Source of the DNA: Symbiodinium natans
Taxonomy: Eukaryota > Sar > Dinophyceae > Suessiales > Symbiodiniaceae
Direction of reading: 5' to 3'
Assembly (NCBI GenBank): GCA_905221605.1
Contig: CAJNDS010000602.1
Coordinates: 459,001-523,000 of the forward strand
DNA: 64,000 nucleotides
The position numbers and the translations under genes are program-made. This document shows, piece by piece, positions 27,228 through 37,994 of the stretch. The notes beneath the pieces were generated by a model. That model did not search any database. It worked only from the letters and a program-made list of their open reading frames with translations, and was not told the DNA's origin. Within the stretch, counting starts at the first letter, position 1, and every line of letters begins with the position of its first letter.

Positions 27228-27584
27228 GTAAACCCTAAACCCTAAACCCAGAAGCCCTGAACCCTAAACCCTAAGACCTAGGTCCTAAGCCCTAAGCCCT
27301 AAACCCTAAACCCTTAACCCTAAGCCCTAAACCCTAAACCCTAAACTACCCTAAACCCTAAACCCTAAGCGATCGTAAGCGTGCCAAACCCTTGAGCTTT
27401 GCGATTGCCGGAAGCATTTAGGGTTTAGGGTTTAGGGTTTAGGGTTTAGGGTTGAGGCTTCTTTGCCTTCTTTTGTGGTGCAACCTTCGGTTCTCGGCTT
27501 TTGCTTGTTCAACGACCAGCGACTGAGACATGACGGCGATGCCCCCCTGTATAAGCCCAGCAACGCGAAGTCTTAAACCCCAAA

Positions 27585-27668
27585 CCCGATAAACCCTGTG
27601 AACCCTATAAACCCTGTGAACCCTATAAACCCTGTGAACCCTATAAACCCTGTGGACCCTATAAACCC
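27585..27668 (-). repeat. 18-bp tandem repeat CCCTATAAACCCTGTGAA
   Basis: About four copies; a dimeric telomere variant amplified as an 18-mer. Confidence 0.85.
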
Positions 27669-28447
27669 CCAAAAAAACCCATAAACGCCGCAAGCCCCAT
27701 AAACCCTAAACCCCAGCTCTTGCTCTAGGTCGGCCTCGCCGCATTTAGCCCGCCCTCGCGTGCCGCCGGGTCCGAGTCGGACTTCATGGTTTCCAGCCCC
27801 CTGGCAAGCGGCTGAAGCCCCTGAAAGTCATGGTTTCCTGGAGCCAAACGCGTGTTTGTCAGGCTTAGGTTGTAGGCTGGCCTTGTAAGCCTTAAAGGCC
27901 CTAGGCCCTATGCTTTTGCACTTTGTAAGTGTGCGGACGAAACCCTTTTGGGGCGATCAACTCCGATTGTCGGCATTGGGGCCCGGGGTTTTGGTTTAAG
28001 GGCTCTTGCGATCCCAACTTAGCCTGGTACAGACTGGGGTCCCCCACGAAGGGTGTCGGGGTTAGTTTAGGGTTTGGGGTTCAGGGTTTATAGGGTTTAG
28101 GGGTTAGGGTTTAGGATTTCTTGTTGAGGGGTTCGAGTAGCTCCCGTAGGCCCCTACAGCTTGGCTCAGCTGGGTCCAGCGCGCAGTTCCGCCAAACATC
28201 CTGTGAACATCTCGGTAGGCCTTTTGGGACATTTCATATGTTCCCTTATTGGGGTTACCCTAAACCCTAAACCCTAAACCCTAAACCCTAAACCCTAAAC
28301 CCTAATTTATGAATATTTTTTCAGAGGGCCTTAAGGGCCCTCCTCGATGCATCCGTCACCTTTTGCTGGCGTGCCTCATGAAGTTGTCTAACCTCAGATT
28401 TGGCCTATAGGGCTTATCGTGGCTTATTCGTGCCATTGCATCGGCCT

Positions 28448-28636
28448 TCAGGGCAGAAAGTCTTGCAGCACATGCTCAAAACAGTTGCCAGCTTCGGGCA
28501 AGGGTAGAAGGGGTGCCTGGTGGTTCATGGGATCGGCATCTGAGCCCAGAATATCGACATCCACGCCCATCGCCCTCAGGTGAAGATGGAAGTGGTGATG
28601 CAGAGATGCGCACTGAAGTGTAGGAAGAGGTCCATC
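28448..28636 (-). CDS. Possible minus-strand terminal exon, GH42-like fragment
   Basis: On the minus strand an acceptor CTCTTCCTACACTTCAG precedes a frame reading LRAMGVDVDILGSDADP, then PLLPLPEAGNCFEHVLQDF and a TGA. The LRxxGVDVD-ILG-DAD pattern recalls the trimerisation domain of GH42 beta-galactosidases, but similarity is judged by eye only. It would be the only minus-strand gene in the window. Confidence 0.3.
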   Translation of the reverse strand, partial: DGPLPTLQCASLHHHFHLHLRAMGVDVDILGSDADPMNHQAPLLPLPEAGNCFEHVLQDFLP

Positions 28637-28901
28637 CGTCTCCTGACCTGAGGTCCGGTATTCTGGCGTTTCGGCACTTAGGGCTTTTCGGAGGCCTTGA
28701 CAGCTGGGGGTCAACCCGAAAACTTGAACATCCCAAACATGGTAGTATTTGGACGCTGCAGGACATGACGTCGTGTTGTTTGGACATTGCAGAACATGAC
28801 GTCCTGCCTATGTTCGGGCATTGCACGACATGACATCGGGTTATGTATCCCAGCTCTACTATTCACAACCAGACTACTTACTATTACACACTACTACATC
28901 C

Positions 28902-28945
28902 TACTATTGCTACTGCTACTGCTGCTGCTACTGCTACTGCTACTG

Positions 28946-29012
<67 letters not shown>
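28902..29012 (+). repeat. CTG/CTA trinucleotide repeat
   Basis: About 35 triplets, CTGCTA-rich then pure CTA/TAC. It opens all three frames and causes false ORFs of polyleucine, polytyrosine and polythreonine. Confidence 0.95.
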
Positions 29013-29016
<4 letters not shown>

Positions 29017-29363
29017 TACGACATACCGCGCACTACTCGCCACTTAACACTGACCACTTACTACTTGCTCCTTACAACTTTCTGCTTGCCCGCCACTTAC
29101 TTGTCCCAGACGCATGCGAAGTCGCGCAGCAGCACAGGAAAAAGCATCGAGTGAAGCAGGACATATCAGTTGGGATCGAGCCAGGCGGACAGGCGAAGCC
29201 TATTGTCAAAAGGGAACTTGAGACCCTTCTGGAATGCAGACGAAACCCTAAACGCTAAACCCTAAACCCTTCTTGAATGCAGACGTGTGCTTGCAGCATG
29301 GAGCTTTGGCTCTAAGGCCAATTATCACGACCTCCTCGATGTGTTTTTTTCTGAGGCCTACAG

Positions 29364-29508
29364 GGGTAATCCCCTCCCCCTATATTATCCCTCCCCTACC
29401 CCCTAGCATTACATATTCCCATTCTCGTGAGAAAGAAGTATGTATATAGGGTGTGTTTCATATTAGGGGGTAGCGGGGGGGTTGAATTTTAGGGGGGAGG
29501 GGATTAAT
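29364..29508. mobile_element. MITE family 7
   Basis: Long inverted termini: GTAATCCCCTCCCCCTATAT at the left and GGGGGGAGGGGATTAAT at the right, each with a second block (CCTACCCCCTAGCAT / ATTAGGGGGTAGCG). About 145 bp. Confidence 0.7.
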
Positions 29509-30826
29509 GCAGAGACCCACAATCCTTCCATCCGCGGGGGATGGTACGCCTCCCAATTCCGGACTTTGGGGTTTTCCACCGACGCAGTGCGGGAGGTTCC
29601 CCGAATTCGAGTCTCTCTTCTGGCACCTACGATTTTAGGGGCCCTTCTTTTAGAGGGGTATCCCGCCAAAAAAGGTGACCAGAATTCGAGGGACCCCCAC
29701 AGGTACGCTACCCCTTTGAGGGTGCAAATATACCTCCAATCAGCCGCAAAGGATCGGTGTTAGGGTGCGTGATCCAGACACTATAAATATTTGTTATGTA
29801 TACTATACTATACATACATACGTACATACATATACATAATATATACATATATATATATATATATATATCGTTTTCGTGTTGTGCTAAGTTGCTTCTCTTT
29901 GGGTGACCGAATGCTTGTGCGGTTGCTACGGTCGGTGTTTGAACGCTGGCCTTGGACTTGCGTGTGAAGTCTTCCTCACCACCTTCGTTCCGGCACAAGT
30001 CCAATGGAGCTCGCGCAAGCCGCAGCGAATAGTTTGCACAGGACGCTGTGCAAAAATCTTCACCTTGCGCTGATCTCCGATCTCCGATGAACAGGATAAA
30101 AAAGAAGCAAGCGCTCCAGTCCTTCATCCATGGCGGCCTAGCCCGTCGAAAAGCTCTTTCACAAAATATGATCCTCTCAAAACGAATCCCCAAAACCACA
30201 AGTTCCTCAAGGACATCTTGAAGGAACTTCTCAGGACCTAAGCCCTAAACCCTAAACCCTAAACCCCAAACCCTAAACCCTAAACCCACGTTAAGGAGAG
30301 GAGAGCCCTGAAGTCCGAACTGCAGCCCCCGCTTGTTCTCAAGCCAACCTTACCCGAATCACTCACGCGCTGCACTGCTTCGAGCTTGCCGGGGACTGAG
30401 CTTGGGCTTGGGCCATAATGTGGGCTTAGGGTTTAGGGTTTAGGGTTTAAGGTTTAAGGTTTAGGGGGTTCTTGCCCGAGATGCCGTAGTCAGAATAAGA
30501 AGCCACATGTGGAGCCTCCGTCTCAAGGGCCTGGTTTGTTTACAGCGAGGCGTGTGGGGCGTTGTCAGCTGTGGGCCTTATGATGTCTAACTCCGCACAA
30601 TGCAACTTACAAGCCGAGCATCGGCCCTACCTTTAGGGTTTGGGGTTTAGGGTTTAGGGTTTAGAGTTTAGGGTTTAGGGTTTAGGGTTTCATGGTAGAT
30701 GTAAGAAACCCTAAGCCCTAAGCCCTAAACCCGTTCCTGGCATGCTTTCTTGTGATACGAACTCCTGCATGTCCCAGAGAACTCCGGATGTCCGCAGGGC
30801 CCAGAGTCGACAAACCTCGAACAAGA
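29509..30826. other. Spacer with microsatellite and short arrays
   Basis: TA-rich microsatellite at 29800-29868, CCCTAAA units at 30240-30290, TTTAGGG units at 30425-30465 and 30630-30690. A 163-codon minus frame at 29708-30199 runs through the TA repeat and is not credible. Confidence 0.5.
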
Positions 30827-30930
30827 ACTACTATCTGCTTAAGCACACCGAAAAACAACACATGTTCTTCCCTATTCAGGGTAATTTAGGGGATTGTTTT
30901 TTTCTTTTGGTGTTCTTAAGCAAATGGTAG
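30827..30930. mobile_element. MITE family 1, copy 4
   Basis: Ends ACTACTATCTGCTTAAGCAC and GTTCTTAAGCAAATGGTAG. Confidence 0.75.
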
Positions 30931-31726
30931 AGACCAATTTAGTCCCCCCTCCAAAAAATCGCAGCATTCCGTTATATATATATATATAAGGATCCCAGTA
31001 AGGTACCCCTAATTTCGGAAACCCCAAATGCTTCCTACTTGGCCCTACTAGAGCCCACCTCCCTACAGGTCTCAAAGCTCAGATTCCATGAGCATCTGAT
31101 GGCCCCCCACAGCTCCAGTGGTTGGACCCGCCTCTCAGTTCGAAACGCTTCTGGTTTTGGGTTTTCCTCGTTCGGGTTTGAGTTTTAGGAGGGGGTTTAG
31201 GGTTAAGGGTTTAGGGCTTAGGGTTTAGGGTTTGCAGGTTGGGGGGAGGGGGGGTGGGAGCACAAAGAGCATAAAGAGCGGGCGTATAGGGTTTAGGGCT
31301 TCAAGGCCTGCAGGGTTTGAAAGTCTGCGATGGCAAGGCTTCAGGTTTGAAGATGTTGCTTCGGGTTTGGGGTTTGGGGTTTGGGGTTTGAGGGTTGGGT
31401 TTAACTCAACATCGCTGCTCGATTTTCTCCTGCTCGACTGTGGGGTTTCTTCATTTTCAGAAAAGACAGTGTCGCCGCCGGCTGTTGTCAAATCTGTCAA
31501 CTTTAAGTTCTCTTCATCCAACCTATTGAAGTTATGTGCTGCTTGCTTCAATTCAATCAGAGCCTGTCGGTGTATGTTTTTTCATGTTTTCACGAATGAG
31601 GTATGCATAAGTGGAGCGTTTGATAGATTGCGGCAACGGTTCTGTTGAACCCCAACCACAGCTCTCCAGAAGCCGCTTTGCTCCATTAGAAAGTGCGCGG
31701 GGCGCTTTGCGTTGTCTTCGTGGAAG

Positions 31727-32411
31727 ATGGCGGAGGAGTCCCAGCTGCAGCAACTTTGGTCCACTTCCTGGGATGCCTGGATCTCGCCTCCGGGCACCGA
31801 GAGCTGCGTGTACATGAAGCCGGTCGAGGTCGCTTCAGGAGCCCTTGCTGCCTCAGACTGGCTACTATCTTCCCCTTGGGAATTATTTTTTCATTTTTGC
31901 TTATATAAAACAGAAGAGGATATTAAAAGACGGATTTTTATCAAGGTTCTAAGGGGAGTATAGGCTAGGTCAGCTGTACCTGCGCTGTGCGGGCGCGGGC
32001 ATCTTCGCCCTGACTGCAACGAATCCGATGGGCCAACAGCAGTCGGAGGAAGCAAATGCCAAGGCCATGGAGGAGCTTTCAACTGAGTTGATGCGCATGC
32101 TGGTCAACAGCGAAGGACCGTTGCGCGAATGCTGGCGCAGTTTCGGCTTCAATGTGAAGGAGGGCTGGCGAGAGGATGGCTTCACGATCATTGCAGAGGA
32201 AGCCTACGCCGTTGCGTTGGCGCGGCGCTTTCGCCAGGGCGCAATCTTCCAGTTCCAGCACGTCCCGGGCAAAGCTGCCTTTCAAAGGACCACCGTTCCT
32301 GTGCTTTTGCAGAACACGGATGCAGCCGTACTCGTGGCTATCTGTGAGAAGCCAGATGTTGGTGCTTATGCAGATCCTCAGTCGTGGGGACATCACCAAG
32401 CCAATCTGTGA
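31727..32411 (+). CDS. DUF3293-like protein, two exons split by an introner
   Basis: Exon 1 31727-31860 starts MAEESQLQQLWSTSWDAW. Exon 2 31964-32411 encodes LGQLYLRCAGAGIFALTATN, PMGQQQSEEANAKAMEEL, WREDGFTIIAEEAYAVALAR, RFRQGAIFQF and ends at TGA. ALTATNPMG with the later E-N and A-L-RRF-Q-AIF pattern matches the DUF3293 family (function unknown). The 103-nt intron 31861-31963 has GC-AG borders and consists only of one target duplication (GCTA) plus a family-2 element. Splicing gives 193 residues with an uninterrupted frame (ASDW-LGQLY). It is followed after about 25 nt by a CCCTAAA array. Confidence 0.72.
31865..31963. mobile_element. Introner family 2, copy forming the DUF3293 intron
   Basis: Element CTATCTTCCCCTTGGGAATT ... 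TTCTAAGGGGAGTATAG with inverted ends (CTAT-CTcCCCTT). Flanking 4-bp target duplication GCTA at 31861-31864 and 31964-31967. Removing the element plus one GCTA restores the reading frame exactly. Confidence 0.85.
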
Positions 32412-32659
32412 ATGGTGCCTCCATGACTATCATCCTAAAACCCTAAACCCTAAACCCTAAACCCTAAACCAAGAGCGTGGACCACATGGCCTTGTGCTTG
32501 AGTTGGCAAAGCGAGATGCTTCAGCAAAAAAACTCCAGACATGTCCTGTCATCCTCGACTCCCCTTCCTTGTGCATCTTGTGGATAAGTCTAGACCCATC
32601 CCTCCGCCCAAGCGCCTTTCTCATGCGTCAAGTTGTTTAGACGCCCCCTTGCGCAGCTG

Positions 32660-32712
32660 CAAGGGCCCTAAACCCTAAACCCTAAACCCTAAACCCTAAA
32701 CCCTAAACCCCC
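32660..32712 (-). repeat. Telomere-like array, C-strand
   Basis: About 6 CCCTAAA units. Confidence 0.95.
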
Positions 32713-32819
32713 GCAATCTTTAATGTCAGTTATGCTTGGGTGCTTCACATGCTGGGTAGGCGGGAGGCGCCAACTCGTTGGCCCCTAACCGTACCGGAGC
32801 CGCTGATTGCTCTTTGATT

Positions 32820-32935
32820 TACTACTATTTGCTTCAGAACCCCCAAAAGAATAAAAGATAATAATCCCCATATTACCCTTAATAAGAAGGAATGTTTTTG
32901 TTGACTTTTCGGGGTTCTTAAGCAATAAGTAGTTT
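32820..32935. mobile_element. MITE family 1, copy 5 (best preserved)
   Basis: Ends ACTACTATTTGCTTCAGAAC and GGTTCTTAAGCAATAAGTAGT, with inner CCCCCAAAAGA / GACTTTTCGGGG. Confidence 0.8.
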
Positions 32936-33519
32936 AGGTTGTGGCCACAGTGGCTTTCACGGAGTTTTGCGACTTTCCCAGCACGACCGTGGTGAGATGC
33001 GGGTGTTTTCCGGCTCCTGCGAAATGGCAGGCTTTGCAAGAGAAGCTTGCATAAGGGGTGCAGAACTGGACATATTAGGCATCTGGTCTTTACACGGTTT
33101 AGCGTTTAGGGTTTAGGGTTAAGGGTTTAGGGTTTGAGCCTACTAGGAGCATTGCCTGTTCACGCCCCAAGCCCCAAACCAACCCATGCTAAACCCTCCA
33201 GCGCACTTAGCTCCCGAAAGATCCAGCATCCGCCACCAACAGCTCGGCGAACAGACCACTGCATCCCACGCTCTTCCGGAAGAAGTAAAACCCATGAACT
33301 GCCAACCCTGTACTAGACTGAGGTACAACATAGACTACATGGCCATTTCTCTAAAATATGGTCCCGTTCAAGGTCCTCATTGTAAAGGCGGCCCTCTTAT
33401 GTAGGGTACCAAAAAGGGACCCTAAACCCCAAACCCTAAACCCCCTAACCCTAAACCCCAAACCCTAAACCCTAAACCCCCTAGCCCTAAACCCTAAACC
33501 CCAAACCCTAAACCCCAAG

Positions 33520-33604
33520 GACTCGTTGGCCTCGCAGCAGCCTGGACCTTGGCGATCTCCAGCCCTGCTCCGGCAAGAACCTGCGACTTGGCTCCGAGAT
33601 GCCG
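33520..33604 (+). CDS. Candidate exon abutting a telomere array
   Basis: Acceptor CCCCAAG, frame RSSLDLGDLQPCSGKNLRLG then SEMP, donor GTTTAGGG at 33605. Upstream and downstream are telomere-like arrays of opposite orientation. The protein is unidentified; another frame is also open. Confidence 0.4.
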
Positions 33605-33693
33605 GTTTAGGGTTTAGGGTTTAGGGTTTAGGGTTTAGGGTTTAGGGTTTAGGGTTTAGGGTTTAGGGTTTAGGGTTTAGGGTTTAGGGTTTA
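33605..33693 (+). repeat. Telomere-like array, G-strand, starting at a donor
   Basis: About 12 perfect TTTAGGG units. Confidence 0.95.
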
Positions 33694-34242
33694 GTGTGTG
33701 ATAGTGTGTGTGTGTGTGTTGTCTCACTTCCGGGCATATGCCAAGCCCCTGTTTCAAACTGGTTTACGGTTTAGGGTCCAGGGTTGAGGGTTTACAGGAT
33801 AGTCTGGTCTAGCCAGGCGCAGATGCAGGCAAGCCGGATACAATTGGGTTCAGGGTTTAGGGTTTAGGGTTTAGGGTTTGGGGTTTAGGGTTTAGGGTGC
33901 CAGAGCAGCGCATAAGGGTTTGTGGAGTTTGGAGGCTGGAACCCCTACCAGAAACACTACGGCGGCGGGCCGAGCGGACGAATCTGCTTTTAACCAACTT
34001 GCACTGTGGAACCTCATGTCCCTGGCTATGCTGATCGTGGCATCCATACTGAAATCTAAACCCCATAGACCCTCAACCCACTAGATATAGCCCCAACCCT
34101 CCTCCTGCACACGCCGACACACAGCAGGGGCCTTGCGGCCCTAAACCCAAGTCAGAACACGGGGATTTGGGGATGAAGTTGTCAGGGGCTCAGGATTTGG
34201 CTCCTAACACAAGAGCCGAAGTAAGTGCCAACTTGGGATGTT

Positions 34243-34337
34243 CCCCCTTATACTAACAGTGCTTAATGGGGATTTTAGTACCCCCCCCCCCCATATTGTG
34301 ATCGATGCAGATATTCAGGACTGTTAGTATAAGGGGG
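34243..34337. mobile_element. MITE family 6, perfect 18-bp terminal inverted repeats
   Basis: CCCCCTTATACTAACAGT at 34243-34260 is exactly complementary to 34320-34337. The inside carries GGGGATTTTAGTACCCCC. Related sequence without intact ends occurs at 35427-35478 and, tandemly, at 53110-53215. Confidence 0.85.
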
Positions 34338-34374
34338 TATCGAACCTGCGCAGCCAGATTCGGGTTGATAGGAT

Positions 34375-34424
34375 TAGGGTTTAGGGTTTAGGGTTTAGGG
34401 TTTAGGGTTTGGGGTTTAGGGTTA
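34375..34424 (+). repeat. Telomere-like array, G-strand
   Basis: About 7 units, one TTTGGGG. Confidence 0.9.
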
Positions 34425-34527
34425 CCGGATCGTGCTTCAAAAAAGGGTCAAGAATTCGTAGGATCCCTGTATGCGCAACCCGAAAAGTCTAAAGTTAAAT
34501 AGACCCCTAAACTCAGGCCCTGAACTC

Positions 34528-34662
34528 ATACCCCCCTCTAGACTACCCCCCTCCTAGTTTCCCCCAAATTAAGGCTGTCTAGGGATAATTAAGCCGAATT
34601 AAGGTCATCTAAGAGGGGAGTCTAGGGGGGGTAGTTTCGAGGGGGGTAGTAGGGAAACCAAT
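34528..34662. mobile_element. Possible MITE with C-rich inverted ends
   Basis: CTAGACTACCCCCCTCCTAG at the left and GTCTAGGGGGGGTAGTTT at the right are partly inverted; the centre has AATTAAGG/ATTAAGCC. Borders are unclear. Confidence 0.4.
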
Positions 34663-35064
34663 GATAAACCCGAGATGCACGCTCCAACTAAGATAGGCCC
34701 CTGAGGGTTTACCTAAGTTCCGAAAGCTACAGTACACCCCAAAAAGTTGGAACATCCTTCTCCCCATACTCCAAAAGGTACACGAAAGGGTGCCAGCCAC
34801 AATCATCCCTCAACCATGTTCCAACCTTCTGGAGCTTTCTGTAAACCCTTCCCAAAGCAGGTGACACGTCCCCCGCGTCAGCGCCGGCGCTGCTCCAATG
34901 GTCGCTTCCCACCAACGGCACGGTGCTGAACTCCACGCTGAATGCCTCGGAGCGCGGGGGGGGAAGAGAGTTGGGGGGATTTGTAGGGTCTGATGTTTGG
35001 GGTTTAGGGTTTAGGGCTTATCTGGCTTATCTTTGTGTTGGTAGGATTTGGGGATGTAGAGTTA

Positions 35065-35132
35065 GGGTTTAGGGTTTAGGGTTTAGGGTTTAGGGTTTAG
35101 GGTTTAGGGTTTAGGGTTTAGGGTTTAGGGTT
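35065..35132 (+). repeat. Telomere-like array, G-strand
   Basis: About 10 TTTAGGG units ending about 10 nt before the acceptor of the exon at 35143. Confidence 0.95.
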
Positions 35133-35142
35133 TTTGGGCCAG

Positions 35143-35226
35143 CATGAGACTCCCGAGCCCAAGGAGGAGGGTGCCCAACAGGCGGCCGACGCCGCAATCG
35201 CCTCTGCCAAGCAGGCCACTGAACGG
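35143..35226 (+). CDS. Exon island between two telomere arrays, helical protein
   Basis: Acceptor TTTGGGCCAG, frame HETPEPKEEGAQQAADAAIA continuing SAKQATER, donor GTTTAGGG at 35227. Exactly 28 codons in phase 0. The composition (Ala/Gln/Lys/Glu) suggests helix or coiled coil. It joins in phase to 35536. Confidence 0.6.
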
Positions 35227-35317
35227 GTTTAGGGTTTAGGGTTTAGGGTTTAGGGTTTAGGGTTTAGGGTTTAGGGCTTAGGGTTTAGGGTTTAGGGTTT
35301 AGGGTTTAGGGTTTAGG
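35227..35317 (+). repeat. Telomere-like array, G-strand, starting at a donor
   Basis: About 13 TTTAGGG units beginning at the exon end. Confidence 0.95.
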
Positions 35318-35535
35318 GATGTCTCGGGTCCCATTGCGGGGTCCGAGCTTTTGGAGCCTTGGGTTTTTGGGCTTCTGGTCAGAAATTGGGAACCCAAACC
35401 CTACACCCTAAACCCCTAAAACTAGCAGTCCTTGATAGGGATTATCATAGGGGGTACTAGAATCCCCATGAAGGACGGATCGTACAAGGGGGGGAACATC
35501 CCAGGTCATAAATCTTTAGTGGATTTCGTGTGCAG

Positions 35536-35811
35536 CCCCTCAGCTGTTGCAAGGGCGTAACCGTATCAGTAGAGTCAGTAGAGTCAGTAGAGTCAGCAGA
35601 GAATGGGGCCATTCAAGGGATGCCCAAAGCCTCTGCCCACGAAGCAGCAGAGCAGGCTTTCGAGTGGAAGAACAAGTTTGCACGGCTGCAAAACAGTGGT
35701 CGAGACGAGGTCGACCAGGACACATGCACGTTTGGGCCTTCTGGGTTTCAAGAGCTGGCAGCACTGACAGCAAGCCAGCTATACGCAATCTTCGTCGAAG
35801 CCTTTGATACT
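35536..35811 (+). CDS. Exon of the same unidentified protein
   Basis: Acceptor CGTGTGCAG, then a 92-codon frame with a VESVESVES repeat, EQAFEWKNKFARLQNSGRDE and FQELAALTASQLYAIFVEAF. It ends GATACT before GTAGCCCTAAACCC, so the donor GT (35812) overlaps a CCCTAAA array. Phase 0 with the exon at 35143. No family recognised. Confidence 0.5.
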
Positions 35812-35896
35812 GTAGCCCTAAACCCTAAATCCTAAACCCTAACCCTAAACCCTAAACCCTAAACCCTAACCCTAAACCCTAAACCCTAAACCCCAA
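35812..35896 (-). repeat. Telomere-like array, C-strand, starting at a donor
   Basis: About 11 CCCTAAA units with two 6-mer slips. Confidence 0.95.
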
Positions 35897-37713
35897 ACCG
35901 CACGACCCTGGAGGGATCCCTGGACGCCCTGTCAACCCTACATAAGGCTGTGAAGGCGCATTAAGATTTAGGGTGTAGTCTAGCGACCTATAGGACTCTG
36001 GGATGCAGGGCAGCACCTGAATCCCGTTTGGGGTGGTTGAGCCTCCCCGACAACTCTCCGTAAACATTGCAAACGGCACCCGCCGTCTTTTCTTAGCGTA
36101 ACGGGGAGCCGCACCCGTTAGAGCTATGGCGTCCCGAATCCCCAAGTCTCAAGTAGCTTGGGCATCCCCCCTCATCCCCCCCCCCCCCCCCCCCCGGTGT
36201 CGTGTGAAGAGAGCTTACACCGGTAGTTTGTCTGGGGCGGGCCAGGGTTTAGGGTGTATACGTGTATGCTACGAGGCTTTAGGAGTAAACGAAGAGATGT
36301 TCGTTTTTGTTGAGGGTGGGGGGGGAGGGAGGGAGGGAGGTAGGGATGCGAGATTGAGGATGCATCTATGACGACCTCGGCCATGGCAGGCCTGCTCACC
36401 AACATTGTGGTGTGCCTGGCACCTTGGCCGACACCATCTCCACCTTGTGTTCAACACCCTAAACCCGAAACCCTAAACCGACACAGCTTTTCCCAAGCTC
36501 CTGAACCCCTCCACCGTTGCGCACCTGACATGATCCCTGTCAATGTGATGACATCACGCAGTACTTCTGCGGGGGAAGGCGGCCCTAGCTACCACATGAG
36601 GGCGGTAATGCAGTGGGTACCCTAAACCCTAAACCCTAAGCCCTAAACCCTAAACCCTAAACCGAAACCCTAAACCCTAATTGAGAGAGCTCCATGAGAT
36701 GTGATTAAGAAAGCACAAGCCACCTCAGCCCACTCAGCCTGAACTCCACACCTGCAGTCTTCAGAGTTCCAACTTGGCAGCATCGATCAGCCTCTACATA
36801 CATTTTGATATATATATATATATATATAGAGAGAGATAGATATGCCACACTACGTGTTTTTTTGGGTTACCATATATATATATATATGTATGTATATATA
36901 TATATATATATCTTTATGCTTATATTTATAAATGTATATATACATATGTAGGGATGTGTAAGAAGATGCATGTTGTTGTGTATGAATATGCGTGTCTCAG
37001 AATGCAAATACGAGCAAGTGTGCTCAAGGACCAAAGTCTCAATTGTCATCATGCAATCGACGGCTGGTATGGCAGATATGGGCCCATTCAGTGAAGGCAA
37101 GAAAACATTGTTCAGGTTTATCTGGTCCCTTTTCGAAGCACCGGTGCTAAGAAACGAGCATGAAGTTGACAACAGCAACGCTGTTCGCAAAACGATATTT
37201 TTTGGCAAGGCTGTTGAAGGCGTTTGAAGTTCTTTCAAGATAATGAGCATGTGAAGGAAACTTCCAGAGCCACCGGTATAACATCAGGCTTTAGCTGGCG
37301 GGTTTCGGGTTTCGGGTTTAGGGTTTAGGGTTTAGGGTAGCGGGTTTAGGGTTTAGGGTTTCAGTAGCGCAACGACGCCTACCTGTGCACTCCATCAGAG
37401 ATTTCAGCCTTTTGGTTTAGATATCTGTGGCTTTACAGGGTTGGATGGGTGGCGCCTCCCAAATCTTTGCGTCAATGCTTTCTGGGGTCTTTGGCCGGTG
37501 CGCATGTTGATGTATTTTCAAACTCCCAAGAACGTGCCTATAGAAACCTTACTTAGGGTGTAGGATGTAGGGTTTAGGGGTGTAGGGGATTAGGGGATTA
37601 GGAGATTAGGGGGCTCACACCTTCAGGCGGTTGCACAAGTCCTGATGCAAAAGGCGTTTTTCGGGTTCGGAGTTGTGCATCCTGCCACTGCAGGTGTGCT
37701 TGTTCCTCTTCAG
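35897..37713. other. Unassigned spacer
   Basis: Contains a C(18) tract at 36178-36195, CCCTAAA units at 36620-36680, TA microsatellites at 36808-36830 and 36872-36912, TTTAGGG units at 37311-37365 and degenerate units near 37555-37610. The frame 36970-37227 lacks recognisable motifs. No supported gene. Confidence 0.45.
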
Positions 37714-37776
37714 CACGCTGCGGCGGCGCTTCCCGCTCGCCGCCGGTCGCAAGATTCCATGCCCAATGCCCTCAGG
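37714..37776 (+). CDS. Candidate exon abutting a telomere array
   Basis: Good acceptor (TTGTTCCTCTTCAG), frame TLRRRFPLAAGRKIPCPMPS, donor GTTTAGGG at 37777. Unidentified. Confidence 0.4.
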
Positions 37777-37866
37777 GTTTAGGGTTTAGGGTTTAGGGTT
37801 TAGGGTTTAGGGTTTAGGGTTTAGGGTTTAGGGTTTAGGGTTTAGGGTTTAGGGTTTGGGGTTTAG
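37777..37866 (+). repeat. Telomere-like array, G-strand, starting at a donor
   Basis: About 12 TTTAGGG units. Confidence 0.95.
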
Positions 37867-37949
37867 GTTGAGGGTTGAGGGCTGAGGGTTGACTACTAAG
37901 CCCTTTTGGGGGCCACCTCTTCTTTAGAACCCTCCTCTGACAGATGCCC

Positions 37950-37994
37950 CTTAAACCCTAAACCCTAAACCCTAAACCCTAAACCCTAAACCCT
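37950..37994 (-). repeat. Telomere-like array, C-strand
   Basis: About 6 CCCTAAA units. Confidence 0.95.

Noticed and set aside
28787-29258. Overlapping frames of 86, 145 and 103 codons
   Set aside because: They are read through a CTG/CTA triplet repeat; composition is polyleucine, polytyrosine or polythreonine with no motif.
29708-30199. 163-codon minus frame
   Set aside because: Includes a polyIle-Tyr run from a TA repeat and has no domain.
32079-32399. 106-codon minus frame
   Set aside because: Antisense of the DUF3293-like exon 2.
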